Shown here: positions 26,386 through 36,400 of the stretch, piece by piece
How the letters are laid out: every line of letters begins with the position of its first letter
How positions within the stretch are numbered: the first letter of the stretch is position 1
DNA from: Mycobacterium asiaticum
Lineage (GTDB): Bacteria; Actinomycetota; Actinomycetes; Mycobacteriales; Mycobacteriaceae
Direction of reading: 5' to 3'
DNA length: 44,460 nt
Assembly: GCF_001668675.1 (NCBI RefSeq)
Contig: NZ_LZKQ01000046.1
Span: 1-44,460 of the forward strand
Position numbers and translations under genes: made by a program
Notes under the pieces: model-generated
Told to the model about the DNA's origin: nothing
The model's input: the letters and a program-made list of their open reading frames with translations, nothing else
Databases searched by the model: none

Positions 26386-26606
26386 GGTTCGCACGATTGC
26401 TCTCCCCCTGTCGGATTCGCGCGGAAACGGGCGGGAACATCGGTGTTCCTCGCACGCTGGCGCGTGTTGTCGTTGTGCCAATTGTGACTGGTGTGTCGTT
26501 CTGCGGACGAACCGCGTTACATCGACATTGCCACATGAGCGGTTCACGGAGCTATGGCGGAGCTGTGTAGCAGCTATGCGTCGGGCCGGATGCGGACCCG
26601 GCACAG

Positions 26607-29228
26607 TCAGCCGAGGGGACGGAGTAGAGCCGCAAGTTCCTCGCGACTCGAGACCCCGGTTTTCGCCATCGCCCGGTATATGTGGGCCTCGACTGTGCGT
26701 ACGGACAGCGTCAGGCGCTCGGCGACCGACCGAGTGGACAACCCGCCGCTGAGCAACGTGACGATCTCCCGTTCGCGGAACGTGAACGGGACTTCGATGC
26801 TGGCTTCTCGTAGCGCGGGCGTGGCGGCCCCGCCGCACCGCTCGGCAAGCGCCTGCGCGCGGGTCGAGCAACCCAGCGCCGATCCCCGTAGGCCCTTACC
26901 GCGATACGCAATTGCCGCGTGCGCGGCCGCATCCACCGCGGCGACGAGATCGCCCATGCCTTCGAATTGTTCAGACGCCGTTGCCAATCCGGCTGCGTCA
27001 CCGTCGGCCAGGGCGGCGGCGAATCGAGCGGCGATACCGACCCGGGGGCCCTCCACCGTATTGGCGAGCTCGCGCAGCCGGGGCGCGGTGGAGCTGTCAC
27101 CGAATTGCGTCGCGGCCTGCAGACACATCACCTCGGCGGCGAATTGTCCGTTGGTCCTAGCTGTTTGGGCTGCAACCGCCGCGACCTTGGCTGCTTCGCT
27201 GACCGCGCCCTGGCAGGCAGCCACCCAGGCGCGCGCCAGATCACGCTCGTAATCGACGAATCCCCAACTCCGATGGTGTTCGGCCTCGGTGGCCTGCAGC
27301 GCAGCAGCCGCCTCGTCGACCAGACCGCAGGTTGCCAGTGTGGTGGTGAGCGGAATCAGGTACCGGTACCGAAAACCGTTGGAGTCGCCCGTGAACAGCT
27401 CGGCAACCGTCTCCAGCAGCGATCTCGCCTCGGTCAATCGGCCCGAGCCGAGCGCCACCCGGCCCACGATCGCGGTGCTGAGCAGACGAGCGACGCCCGG
27501 CACATCGACGGTGTCCGCACGGGCCTGCTCCGCCGACGAAGTCGCGTCGGCCATCCGACCGCCCTGCAGGAGCGCACCGACGTGCCGGTCGACGATGAGC
27601 AATCGCATGTGGGCTGCGGTTCCCATGCGCTGTGCGTATGCGGAGCCGACCGACGCCGCCCGGTCCGCCGCCACGCCGTTGCCTGCGTCGCCGTTGGCGA
27701 CGACGAGAGCCCAGGCCGCGGCCGCGCTGATGATCGCGGGCAGTTGTTCCAGATCGACGCCTGCACCGAGTTCGATCGCCTTGTCCGGGCGAGCCATCGA
27801 CGCCCAGTAAACGGTGAGATACGCGTTGATCCAGCTGCGGGTCGCCGCCGTCGTCGCTATCCGCGCGGCCTCGTCGAAAAGCGACTTCGCACCATCGGGA
27901 TCTCCCAGCCCCCACAGCTTGCAGAAGCCCCGATGCCCGAGCAGGTACACCCGGTCGGACTCGGACAGGCCCTCGGTGGGCGTGCCGGCCACCACCGCGT
28001 CGGCCTCCTCGCCGCGGCCCTGCCACGCCAGCGCGAACGCGCGAATGTTGTACGCCTGCGCTCCGGCTCCGGCCCTTATCGCCGCGGCGGACAGCCGGTC
28101 GGCCAAGGGTGCGTCCGCCAGGAACATCGCTCCGTCGGCGGCCCTGACCAGCAGATCGGGGTCGGGGACCAGATCGGAATCGACGCTCAATACCGCGCGC
28201 CGCACCACCATCCGCACATCGCCGTGTTCCGCGGTGGCCGCCAGCTCTGCGGCGACCCGGCCCCGCAGCCTGCGTAATCTCGTTGGCGCGGCCCGCTTGC
28301 GGCGTAGTTCGCCATAAAGCGGATGGGCAAGCCGGACTTCCATCCGGCCGCCGACCTCGCCGACCGTGATCAGGCCACGCACGTCGGCCTCCTCGATCGC
28401 CTCGGCATCGGCGATCCGCGCCAAGGACGCCAGCTCGATCGGCTCCCCTACCGCCAGCGCGTCCACCACGTCGCCAACCTCGGCTGAGAGCGTTCCCATT
28501 CGCGAGTCGATCAGCTCGGCCAGGCTGGGCGGCACGATCGGATCACCGTGCCAGCGCCAGTGGCCGTGGCGTTTCGCGAGCCGCCCGTCGGCCAGCTCTT
28601 GCTCGACGATGTTGCGCAGGTACAGCACGTTGCCCCGCGTCAGCCGCCAGAGCCGTTGGGCGGCATCGGGATCCACCGGGCCGCCCAGTGCGGCAGCCAG
28701 CAGCGTGGCGGTTTCGTCGGCGGAGAGCGGCTGCAGGTCCAGGCGCTCGAACCCGGCGCCGCGCCAGATGTCCTGTACCGCATTCGGAACCGGTTCGCCG
28801 TTGCGAACGGTCAACAGCACCCGCGCCGCCCGCCGCTGAACGATCTGGTGCAGCACGAACGCGGACAGGTCGTCGAGCAGATGGGCATCGTCGACGGCGA
28901 CCACCACCGAAGCGTCCGGCGGCGCGGCGGTGAGCGCGCCGATGACATCGCGGAGCAGGTGGACCAGTTGACCCTCTGCGGGTTCGGGGGTACCGACCCA
29001 CGCGGCAAACGCACCCAGTGGGATCGACCGCGCCGACGAACTGGCCACCGCCCAACGAATTTCACAGCCACGCGCGGTCACCGCCGCGAGCGCTTCGCGC
29101 GCTATGCGGCTCTTTCCGACACCGGCACCGCCGCAGACGATGATGCCGGACGAGCCCGCCTCGGCGATGGCGGATTCGATGACCGCCAACTCCTGCGACC
29201 GGCCGACCAGCGGCCACGTCAATCGCAC
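26607..29228 (-). CDS. Large LuxR-family regulator with AAA/STAND ATPase domain (LAL type)
   Basis: About 873 aa. The N-terminal ATPase has Walker [11 protein letters not shown] and Walker [15 protein letters not shown], the middle of the protein is helical TPR-like repeats ([22 protein letters not shown]), and the C-terminus is a LuxR helix-turn-helix ([43 protein letters not shown]). LAL regulators couple ATP binding and an unknown ligand to activation of a target operon. The GTG at 29228 ([10 protein letters not shown]) starts the conserved domain; a TTG at 29267 just after the upstream gene's stop is an alternative. It follows the DUF3303 gene closely and could control that or the siderophore operon; neither is shown. 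Confidence 0.9.
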   Translation of the reverse strand: MRLTWPLVGRSQELAVIESAIAEAGSSGIIVCGGAGVGKSRIAREALAAVTARGCEIRWAVASSSARSIPLGAFAAWVGTPEPAEGQLVHLLRDVIGALTAAPPDASVVVAVDDAHLLDDLSAFVLHQIVQRRAARVLLTVRNGEPVPNAVQDIWRGAGFERLDLQPLSADETATLLAAALGGPVDPDAAQRLWRLTRGNVLYLRNIVEQELADGRLAKRHGHWRWHGDPIVPPSLAELIDSRMGTLSAEVGDVVDALAVGEPIELASLARIADAEAIEEADVRGLITVGEVGGRMEVRLAHPLYGELRRKRAAPTRLRRLRGRVAAELAATAEHGDVRMVVRRAVLSVDSDLVPDPDLLVRAADGAMFLADAPLADRLSAAAIRAGAGAQAYNIRAFALAWQGRGEEADAVVAGTPTEGLSESDRVYLLGHRGFCKLWGLGDPDGAKSLFDEAARIATTAATRSWINAYLTVYWASMARPDKAIELGAGVDLEQLPAIISAAAAWALVVANGDAGNGVAADRAASVGSAYAQRMGTAAHMRLLIVDRHVGALLQGGRMADATSSAEQARADTVDVPGVARLLSTAIVGRVALGSGRLTEARSLLETVAELFTGDSNGFRYRYLIPLTTTLATCGLVDEAAAALQATEAEHHRSWGFVDYERDLARAWVAACQGAVSEAAKVAAVAAQTARTNGQFAAEVMCLQAATQFGDSSTAPRLRELANTVEGPRVGIAARFAAALADGDAAGLATASEQFEGMGDLVAAVDAAAHAAIAYRGKGLRGSALGCSTRAQALAERCGGAATPALREASIEVPFTFREREIVTLLSGGLSTRSVAERLTLSVRTVEAHIYRAMAKTGVSSREELAALLRPLG

Positions 29229-29271
29229 CCGGTCAGCGTAGGAGGCTCTGGGCCCGCGCGCAGTCAATCAC

Positions 29272-29586
29272 TCAAGTTTCTACGGAATCGAGGAAGTCGA
29301 CGCCTTGCTGCAGCATCTGCACGGACTGGTCGATGTCAACCACAGGGTGGATTTCGTAGTCCGCGATGAAAGCGAACTTTCCGGTGACGTCGGCGAGGTC
29401 GGCCGGGTTGTCGGTTTCGATCAGGGCGAAGCCGCCGCCGCTGTCCACGCGGCCCAGGAACGCGTGGTAGGTCGAACCTGGCGGCGGCGCCCACTTGGAG
29501 AACACGGCCAAGCCACGCCGCAACGAATCTTCGTTCTCGGACGCGGTCCCGTTGAGGCGGTATGACCAGGAAACCAGATACTTCAT
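29272..29586 (-). CDS. DUF3303 family protein
   Basis: A 104-residue protein of a dimeric ferredoxin-like fold (DUF3303). It begins MKYLVSWSYRLNGTASENED and has the alternating strand-helix pattern (GGGFALIETDNPADLADVTG, EIHPVVDIDQSVQMLQQGVD). TAGGAGAAG precedes the ATG. It lies immediately upstream of the LuxR-type gene on the same strand, so probably the same transcript. Biological role unknown. Confidence 0.8.
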   Translation of the reverse strand: MKYLVSWSYRLNGTASENEDSLRRGLAVFSKWAPPPGSTYHAFLGRVDSGGGFALIETDNPADLADVTGKFAFIADYEIHPVVDIDQSVQMLQQGVDFLDSVET

Positions 29587-29682
29587 GTTCTTCTCCTAGC
29601 GTGTGAATCTTTCCCCGGCTGCGACGGGTTTGTCACAGTTGCGAAGCCACGGACGGCTCGGCGGCCCATACCGCTCCCACCA

Positions 29683-29886
29683 TTAGCCGACCCCGATCTG
29701 CTGTTGCAGCGCAATGAGTTTCGCCTCGGCAAGTCGATAGACACCGTCGAGGTGTTCATCCTCGACGCCGACGTACTCGCAGATCACCTCGCGGGCGGCA
29801 CCGGCATCGCGCAGCCGCAACGCCAACGAGTACGGCAACGGCAATTTACGTAACGCTTGCTCGCGCTTGCTGAGACCCTCGGCCAC
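29683..29886 (-). CDS. Small hypothetical protein with sigma-region-4-like helix-turn-helix
   Basis: A 67-residue reading from GTG at 29886. LPLPYSLALRLRDAGAAREV, VICEYVGVEDEHLDGVYRLA and AEAKLIALQQ together look like region 4.2 of a sigma-70 factor (Leu-Pro, helix, Gly turn, 'I-x-x-x-x-G-V', recognition helix, Arg-Ala end), but no region 2 exists nearby. It may be a small DNA-binding protein or the remnant of an ECF sigma gene. It sits between the DUF3303 gene and the end of the NRPS operon on the same strand. Confidence 0.6.
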   Translation of the reverse strand: MAEGLSKREQALRKLPLPYSLALRLRDAGAAREVICEYVGVEDEHLDGVYRLAEAKLIALQQQIGVG

Positions 29887-29968
29887 CGGATGAGCATGGG
29901 GCGGTCCGCGTCGGCCGAATAGAGTAGTGCGGTACTTAACTTTGCTGTTCGCCGCTCGGGACGGCCGG

Positions 29969-32900
29969 TTACCCTTCGGCGAGGACCTCTTCGTCGCTGA
30001 GCGCCGCGACGTCGAGATAGTGCCGGGCGATGACCGCCAGCCGCTGCGGGGTGCCGCGGGCCGCCTCGCGCTTGTTCAAGCGTTCGGCGAAGCCTGCGAC
30101 CGTGCGGGTCGCGAACAGGTCGGTGACCACCGCGTGGTCGACCTCCAGCCAGTCCCGCACACGTGCGACGACGGCGGTGGCCAACACCGAATCACCGCCG
30201 AGGGCGAAGAAGTCGTCGCGCACGCCAACCGGGTGCGCGTCGAGCACCTCGGCGACGATCTCGGCCAGCGCGGCCTCCAGATCGTTGGTTGGGCCGGCGT
30301 GCGCTCCCGCCGGGGTGTCCGGTTCCCCGAGCAGTGCCACCACGGCACGGCGATCCAGTTTCCCGTTAGGAGTCAACGGGATTCGCTCAAGCATTGTGAT
30401 GCGAGACGGGATCATGTAGCTGGGTAGCAGCTCGGCGAGCGCGACCATGACGTCACCCTCGACCGCGTCACCGGCGATGGCCGCCACAAGTTGGGGCGCA
30501 TTGGTGCCGACGACGGCGGCGACGGCGTGCCGTACCCCGGGCAGGGTGCGCAACGCGCTCTCCACCTCCCCGAGTTCGACACGGTATCCCCGGACTTGCA
30601 CCTGGTGATCGGCGCGGCCGAGGAATTCGATGGTGCCGTCGGGCCAATATCTGGCCAGGTCGCCCGTCTTGTACCAGCGCATGCCCTCGTGCACGACGAA
30701 GCGTTGCCTGGTGCGTTCCGGCTCGTTGCGGTAGCCCGCGGCGACGTTGGCCCCGCCCACCCAGAGTTCGCCCGGTACCCAGTCGAGGCAGTCCCGGCCC
30801 GACGGCGACACGACCCGGCACCGCACGTTGCGCAGCGGCACACCGAACGGCACGGTCACCCAGTGCGGTGGCGGTTCGCCCGCCACTTCGCAGATGGTGC
30901 TGTGGATCGCGGTCTCGGTGGCTCCGCCGAGTCCGGCGAATCGGCATCCGGGGATCACTGCGGCCAGCCGGCGGGCCAACGAAGCCGCCACCCAGTCACC
31001 GCCGAGGATGACCGCGCGCAGGGAATCGCCAAGGCGGTTTCCGGCGCATTCCAGGATCATGTCCAGAATGCCCGGCACGCAATTAAGGATCGAAACGCGG
31101 TGTCGCCGAATAAGTTCCACCCAGGCATCCGCCGATGACCGCTGGGAGTCTTCGACCACGACCACCGCCCCGCCCGCCGCGAACATGCCAAAGATGTCGT
31201 AGACCGAGAGGTCGAATTCGAGCGCGGAGAATCCCAGCGAACGATCCCCGGTGCCCACCCCGAACCAATCGTTGACCGCGTCGATCGTGTTCATCGCCGC
31301 GCTGTGCGGCACTTCCACGCCCTTGGGCTGGCCGGTAGAGCCCGATGTGAAGAGCACGTACGCGATAGCGCTGGCATCCGGAACGACCGCGGCCGGCAGC
31401 GGCTCCGGATACTCGCGGGCCGCCTCGAGGGACAGGCTGGCGATACCGGTGTCCACCGGCGACCCGTCGGCCGTCAGCACCGCGGCAGCATCGGCGGCCG
31501 CAAGGATCTTCGCTTGCCGCGCCTTGGGTTGGTCCATACCGATCGGCAGGTAGGCCGCGCCTGCGGCCAGCACCCCCAGCACGGCAAGGATCTGGTCCCT
31601 GCCCTTGGGCAACTGGACGGCGACCGTGTCACCCGGAGCCACACCCTGCGCGCGCAGCGCACCCGCGACCGCCAGCGCAGCGCCGGCGAGTTGCCCGTAG
31701 TTCCAGCCGCCGGCCACATCGTCGTAATCCCACAAAACGGCCGCGTCCTCAGGATGTGCCGCGGCGTGGTCGAAAAAGCCCTGGTGCAGGCAGCGGCCGC
31801 TGGCGGGGCCGTCGGTTGCGTTGACCGCCGCGCGCACCTGCGCCTGGGTGGCAGGCAGCCGCACCGCCGCTTCGGCGTCCCAGGCCGTGTCGCCGTCCCC
31901 AAGGCGTTGGACGGTCTTGGTGAACGTGTCGAACATGGCGTCGACCAGACCCGGCGGGAAGGCCGCCTCGCGCACATCCCAGTTGATCAGTAATCCACCG
32001 CACAGTTCGGTGATCTGGGCATCGAGCAACACCTGCGGTCCTTGCGAGATGATCCACACCGGATTGCCGAACGTTCGGACCACCTTGTCGGAGAACAGCT
32101 CCCCGAGATCGAGGGCGCTGGTGAAGACCACCGGCGCCAGCACCGGTTCACCGCGGTGCCTGCCCAAATCGCGCAGCACCTCGAGGCCGGAATAGGCGGC
32201 GTGCGAGCCACTGTCGTACATGCTGCGCTGGACGGCCTTGGCGCGCTCCGCGATCGAGATGTTTTCGCTGACGTCGACCTCGAGCATGATCGATGAGGTG
32301 AAGTCCCCGATCACCCGGTCGATGTCGGGGTGGACGGGTTCCCGGTGGAACAACGGCACATTCAGCAGGAACCTGTCCTGGGCCGACCAGCCACCGATGG
32401 TGTCGGCGAATACCGCCGCCAACGCCACGGCCGGAGTGACGCCGCGCGCGTGCGCCCCCGAGATCAGCCTCTCCTTGGCTTCCGGTGCCAACCAATGGTC
32501 GTACCGGACGGTGCGGCGCGACGCGGCGCGCTCCGGCGCCCGGGGAAGCTCAGGGGCACCGGGCATTTCGGGAAGCCGCTGCTGCCACCACTGCCGGTCC
32601 CGCTCGTGTGCGGCGTCGCCATCGCGGCCGGCCCGGCGTTGGTCGAGGTAGCGTTGATAGCTGTAGCCGGGTATCGGCAGTGTGGCGCCGCCGTAGGCAT
32701 CGGCGAGATCGGTGACCAGCACCCGATAGCTCATCGCGTCGCCGGCCAGCATATCGACGTCCAGGTGCAACCGCGCCCGGTCGTTGTACAGCGTCAGGGT
32801 GACGTCGATGACCTGCCCGTCTTCGATTGCCAACCGCTGGTGGGTCTTTCGGTCTCGGATGGCCGCCAGCTCTGCTTCCACCGCATCCGCGTCACGGTCG

Positions 32901-33448
32901 CGCAGGTCGACAACCTCAAACACCGGTCGACCCGGCCGCGCCAGGGTGTGCTGGGTGCCGTCCGGCAGGAACCTGGTGCGCAGCATTGGGTGGGCCGCGA
33001 CGAGCGCGTCCACCGCTCGATGCAGCCGCTGCGGATCGATTGCGGCACCGTCGAACTCAACGTAGAGGTGGGCCGCGACGCCGCCGAGTTCCTGTTCGTC
33101 GGATCGCCCGATCCAGTAGGCGTGCTGCATCGGGGCCAGCGGGAACGGGGTGTTGTCGGTGGATGGCTCGGCCGGTTGTGGCCGCTCCGGAGTAGGTGGC
33201 AGCGACTGGTCACCGCTGAGCAACCCGTGCCAGGATTCGACGGTCGGACTGGCGGCAAGCTCGGCGAAGGTGATGTCCGCGCCGCGCTTACGCCAACCGC
33301 CCGCCAGGGACATCATGCGAATAGAGTTGAGCCCCAGCTGGATCAGGTCGTCGTGGTCTGCGACGTCGGCGGCCGGGCAACCCAGTTGGGCCGCGATCGT
33401 GGCCTTGATCTCGTCCTTGCTGATCCACTCCTCGCCGGGCGGCGGCAT
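29969..33448 (-). CDS. NRPS, MbtB-like: aryl carrier-cyclization-adenylation-carrier, without thioesterase
   Basis: A 1159-aa nonribosomal peptide synthetase module. An N-terminal carrier (DLIQLGLNSIRMMSLAGGW, phosphopantetheine Ser42) resembles the aryl carrier of MbtB, which takes salicylate. The next domain is a heterocyclization domain: FPLAPMQHAYWIGR and the DMLAGDAMS motif (DxxxxDxxS in place of HHxxxDG). The adenylation domain shows YVLFTSGSTGQPKG, GATETAIHS, YKTGDLARYW and NGKLDRR; a second carrier has GGDS (Ser1087). Aligning with GrsA by eye gives the pocket Asp-Leu-Tyr-Asn-Ile-Gly-Leu-Ile-His-Lys, mixing cysteine-like and threonine-like positions and unlike MbtB. MbtB carries about 250 further residues of thioesterase that are missing here; the protein ends LSDEEVLAEG. 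GGAAGG precedes the ATG. Last gene of the siderophore operon. Confidence 0.9.
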   Translation of the reverse strand: MPPPGEEWISKDEIKATIAAQLGCPAADVADHDDLIQLGLNSIRMMSLAGGWRKRGADITFAELAASPTVESWHGLLSGDQSLPPTPERPQPAEPSTDNTPFPLAPMQHAYWIGRSDEQELGGVAAHLYVEFDGAAIDPQRLHRAVDALVAAHPMLRTRFLPDGTQHTLARPGRPVFEVVDLRDRDADAVEAELAAIRDRKTHQRLAIEDGQVIDVTLTLYNDRARLHLDVDMLAGDAMSYRVLVTDLADAYGGATLPIPGYSYQRYLDQRRAGRDGDAAHERDRQWWQQRLPEMPGAPELPRAPERAASRRTVRYDHWLAPEAKERLISGAHARGVTPAVALAAVFADTIGGWSAQDRFLLNVPLFHREPVHPDIDRVIGDFTSSIMLEVDVSENISIAERAKAVQRSMYDSGSHAAYSGLEVLRDLGRHRGEPVLAPVVFTSALDLGELFSDKVVRTFGNPVWIISQGPQVLLDAQITELCGGLLINWDVREAAFPPGLVDAMFDTFTKTVQRLGDGDTAWDAEAAVRLPATQAQVRAAVNATDGPASGRCLHQGFFDHAAAHPEDAAVLWDYDDVAGGWNYGQLAGAALAVAGALRAQGVAPGDTVAVQLPKGRDQILAVLGVLAAGAAYLPIGMDQPKARQAKILAAADAAAVLTADGSPVDTGIASLSLEAAREYPEPLPAAVVPDASAIAYVLFTSGSTGQPKGVEVPHSAAMNTIDAVNDWFGVGTGDRSLGFSALEFDLSVYDIFGMFAAGGAVVVVEDSQRSSADAWVELIRRHRVSILNCVPGILDMILECAGNRLGDSLRAVILGGDWVAASLARRLAAVIPGCRFAGLGGATETAIHSTICEVAGEPPPHWVTVPFGVPLRNVRCRVVSPSGRDCLDWVPGELWVGGANVAAGYRNEPERTRQRFVVHEGMRWYKTGDLARYWPDGTIEFLGRADHQVQVRGYRVELGEVESALRTLPGVRHAVAAVVGTNAPQLVAAIAGDAVEGDVMVALAELLPSYMIPSRITMLERIPLTPNGKLDRRAVVALLGEPDTPAGAHAGPTNDLEAALAEIVAEVLDAHPVGVRDDFFALGGDSVLATAVVARVRDWLEVDHAVVTDLFATRTVAGFAERLNKREAARGTPQRLAVIARHYLDVAALSDEEVLAEG

Positions 33449-33460
33449 GTGCAGTCCTTC

Positions 33461-36400
33461 CTAATCCGCTTCGGGATTCAGGTCCAGCGCGGCGGCCAAC
33501 ACCGCGATCGCCCGCTGCCAATGCTCGCTGAGGCGATCGATGTCAGCGCTGCCGAACAGGGCGTCACTCCACAGCACATTATTGATCAGCACCCAACCGG
33601 CCGGGGTGGCGGCGATCAGCACGCTCATGTTCAGCGCGAAGCGCAGCGGTAGTTCCGGTTCGGGATCGACAGGCAGCGTTTCGATTTCGGCTCCGCTGAG
33701 CAGTGACCACGGTTCGTTCGTGGCGCCGCTGAGGTCCAGTCGGCCCATGTAGTTGAACAGCAATTGCGGCTCGGCCGCCTCTTGCAATTCGGGGATTCGG
33801 GCGATATAGCGAAGCAGCCCGTAATCCAGGCCTTCGTGCGGCACCTCGTCCAGGTGCGTCGTCACCGAGTCGAGCAGTCCGCGTGCCGCCGCGGGGTTCG
33901 CCTCGAGCCGATCGCTGTCCATCGTGTCCGTGCCGCTGCCCACCCCCAGCCGCACCGGGAAGGTGTTGGTGAACCAGCCGACGGTGTTCGCGGTGTCGGT
34001 ATCCAGGACCGCGTCGGCGCGGCCGTGGCTGTCCAGTGCGATCAACGCGCCCGAAGACGGATCGTGCCCGGCGGCCCGGCGGTAGTTGCCGATGGCGATG
34101 GTGGCCGCGCACAACAGGATCGCGCGCATGCGGTCCTCGCGCGTGAGCGCGGCCTGCAGGCGTTCGGTGATTTCGACCGGGGTGTACACGGCGGTCACCT
34201 GGAGTTGCGACCAGGTGTCACGGGTCGGGTCGGGGTGCCGCGTACCCAGCGCGGGATCAGCGTCGCGGACCTGCGCCAGCCAGTAGTCGCGCTGAGCCAG
34301 CACCTCGGGTTGCGCCGCCCGCTCCCAGATCAGCCGGCACCAGCGGCGGTAGGAGGTGAACTCCGGCAACGCCTTCGGTGTTTCGCCGGCCTGCAGGGAA
34401 CGCCACGCCTCCTGGATGTCGCTGACCAGGATGTGCCAGGACACCACGTCTACCACCAAGTGGTGAATGGTAAGCAGCAGCAGGTCGGCACCGGCACCGG
34501 TGAACCACACCGCCCGCACCATCGCGCCCGCGTGCGGATCGATCTCGTCCATCACCGCGCGCGCGGCATCCGGGATGGCCGCGGCCACGGCGGTTCCGGT
34601 CGGCACATTCACCTCGGACAGCAACTCAGCGGCACTCACCACGCCGGGCGGACGGGTCACCAGGCGGGCACCGTCGGGCGTTTCGGTCAGCGTCGAACGC
34701 AGCACTTCGTGTCCGTCGAGCAGCAGTTGGAGTATCAGCTCGATGACTGGCCGCTCGACCCCGGCGGGCACTCGCATCAGGATGGTGTTGGTGAAGCGCC
34801 GGTAGTTACCGAACTCGTTCACCCAGGACACGATCGGCAACGGCAGCACCTCGCCGTAGTCGGCGACCGTGGCAGCATCGTCCGCGCCGTTCCACGCGTC
34901 GACGGCGGCCGCCAGCTGGCGAACGGTCGGGCAGCTCAACACCATTCGCGGTGTCACGGGGATGTCGCGACGCTGGGCCTTGTGGACCACCGAGATGGCC
35001 GAGATGCTGTCCAGCCCGAGTGAGAAGAAGTCGTCGTCGACATGTGGCATCACGCCACTGAACTGCTCGGCGAATATCTCGCACAACGCACGTTCGGTTT
35101 CGGTGGAAACCGCCGCGCCGCTCGCCGTCACAGAAGTCAATGCATCGTGAGCCAGCCGGTCCAGCACCGCCCCGTCCAGCTTGCCGTTGGCATTCACCGG
35201 CAGGCGCGGCAACGCCACGATCCTGGCCGGGACCATATACGACGGCAGGTGTTCGGAAAGTGCGGCGCGCAGCCGGACCGGATCCGATTCCGAGCCGTGT
35301 TGCCAGACAACGAATCCCACCAGGACGGGGCCAGATTCGCGACGCAAGACGGACACCGCCGCGTCGTGCACCTCGGGCTGATTGCGCAGTGCGGACTCGA
35401 TCTCCCCGATCTCCACGCGGTAGCCCCGGATCTTGACCTGGTCGTCCTCCCGTCCCAGGTACGCGTAGCCGCCGTGCGGCAGCCGGCGCACCAGGTCCCC
35501 GGTGCGATACATGCGCCGGCCGGGGCGGAACGGATCCGCGACGAAGCGCGCGGCGGTCAGCGCGGGCTGGCCTACGTAACCGCGGGCCAGTTGCGCCCCG
35601 GAGAGGTACAGCTCGCCCACCACACCGTGGGGCACCACGCGCAGCTCCGAATCCAGTACATAGCCGAAGGTTCCGGAGTTGACCGTGCCGATCGTCGGCG
35701 CGGGGTATTCGTTGACTTCTGCCACCACCGCCTCGACCGTGGTCTCGGTGGGCCCGTAACAGTTGTGGACCGCGGTCGGCGCCAACGCGCGCAGTTGTCG
35801 CCACATCGTGGCATTGATCGCCTCGCCGCCGAGTGCGAGCACGGACAGGTTGCGCTCGGCCAGGCCGGCGGCTCGCAGTTGGACGAACATCGACGGCGTG
35901 GTGTCGATCATGTCGACGCCGAAGTCGGCCAGCCCCCGCACCAAACGGTCCGCGTCGCGCATCTCGTCCGCGTCGAACAGGTGCACACAATGGCCGTCGA
36001 GCAGGCCGACCAGGGGCTGCCATGACGCGTCGAAGCTGAACGACCACGCATGGGCGATCCGCAACGGACGCCCCAGCCGCGTCACGGCGGGCCGGTGGAC
36101 ACGGTCGCGGTGGTCGGCGAAATAGCTCAGCAGAGCGGCATTCGTGCCGACGACGCCCTTGGGCTCCCCGGTGGAGCCGGAAGTGAAGATGACGTAGGCG
36201 CTGTGTCCGGGATGATGACGAACCGCGGGCGGGACGGGGTCGTGCTGCCGGATACGTTGCGCCGCAGCGGGCTCGTCCAACACCAGCGTGGGTAGCCGCC
36301 CGCCGATCCGTTCCTCCTGACCGGTCTGGGTGATGGCGAGAACCGGGTTTGACTGTCGCAGCAGCGAATCGATGCGAGCATCCGGCAGTGCGACGTCGAC

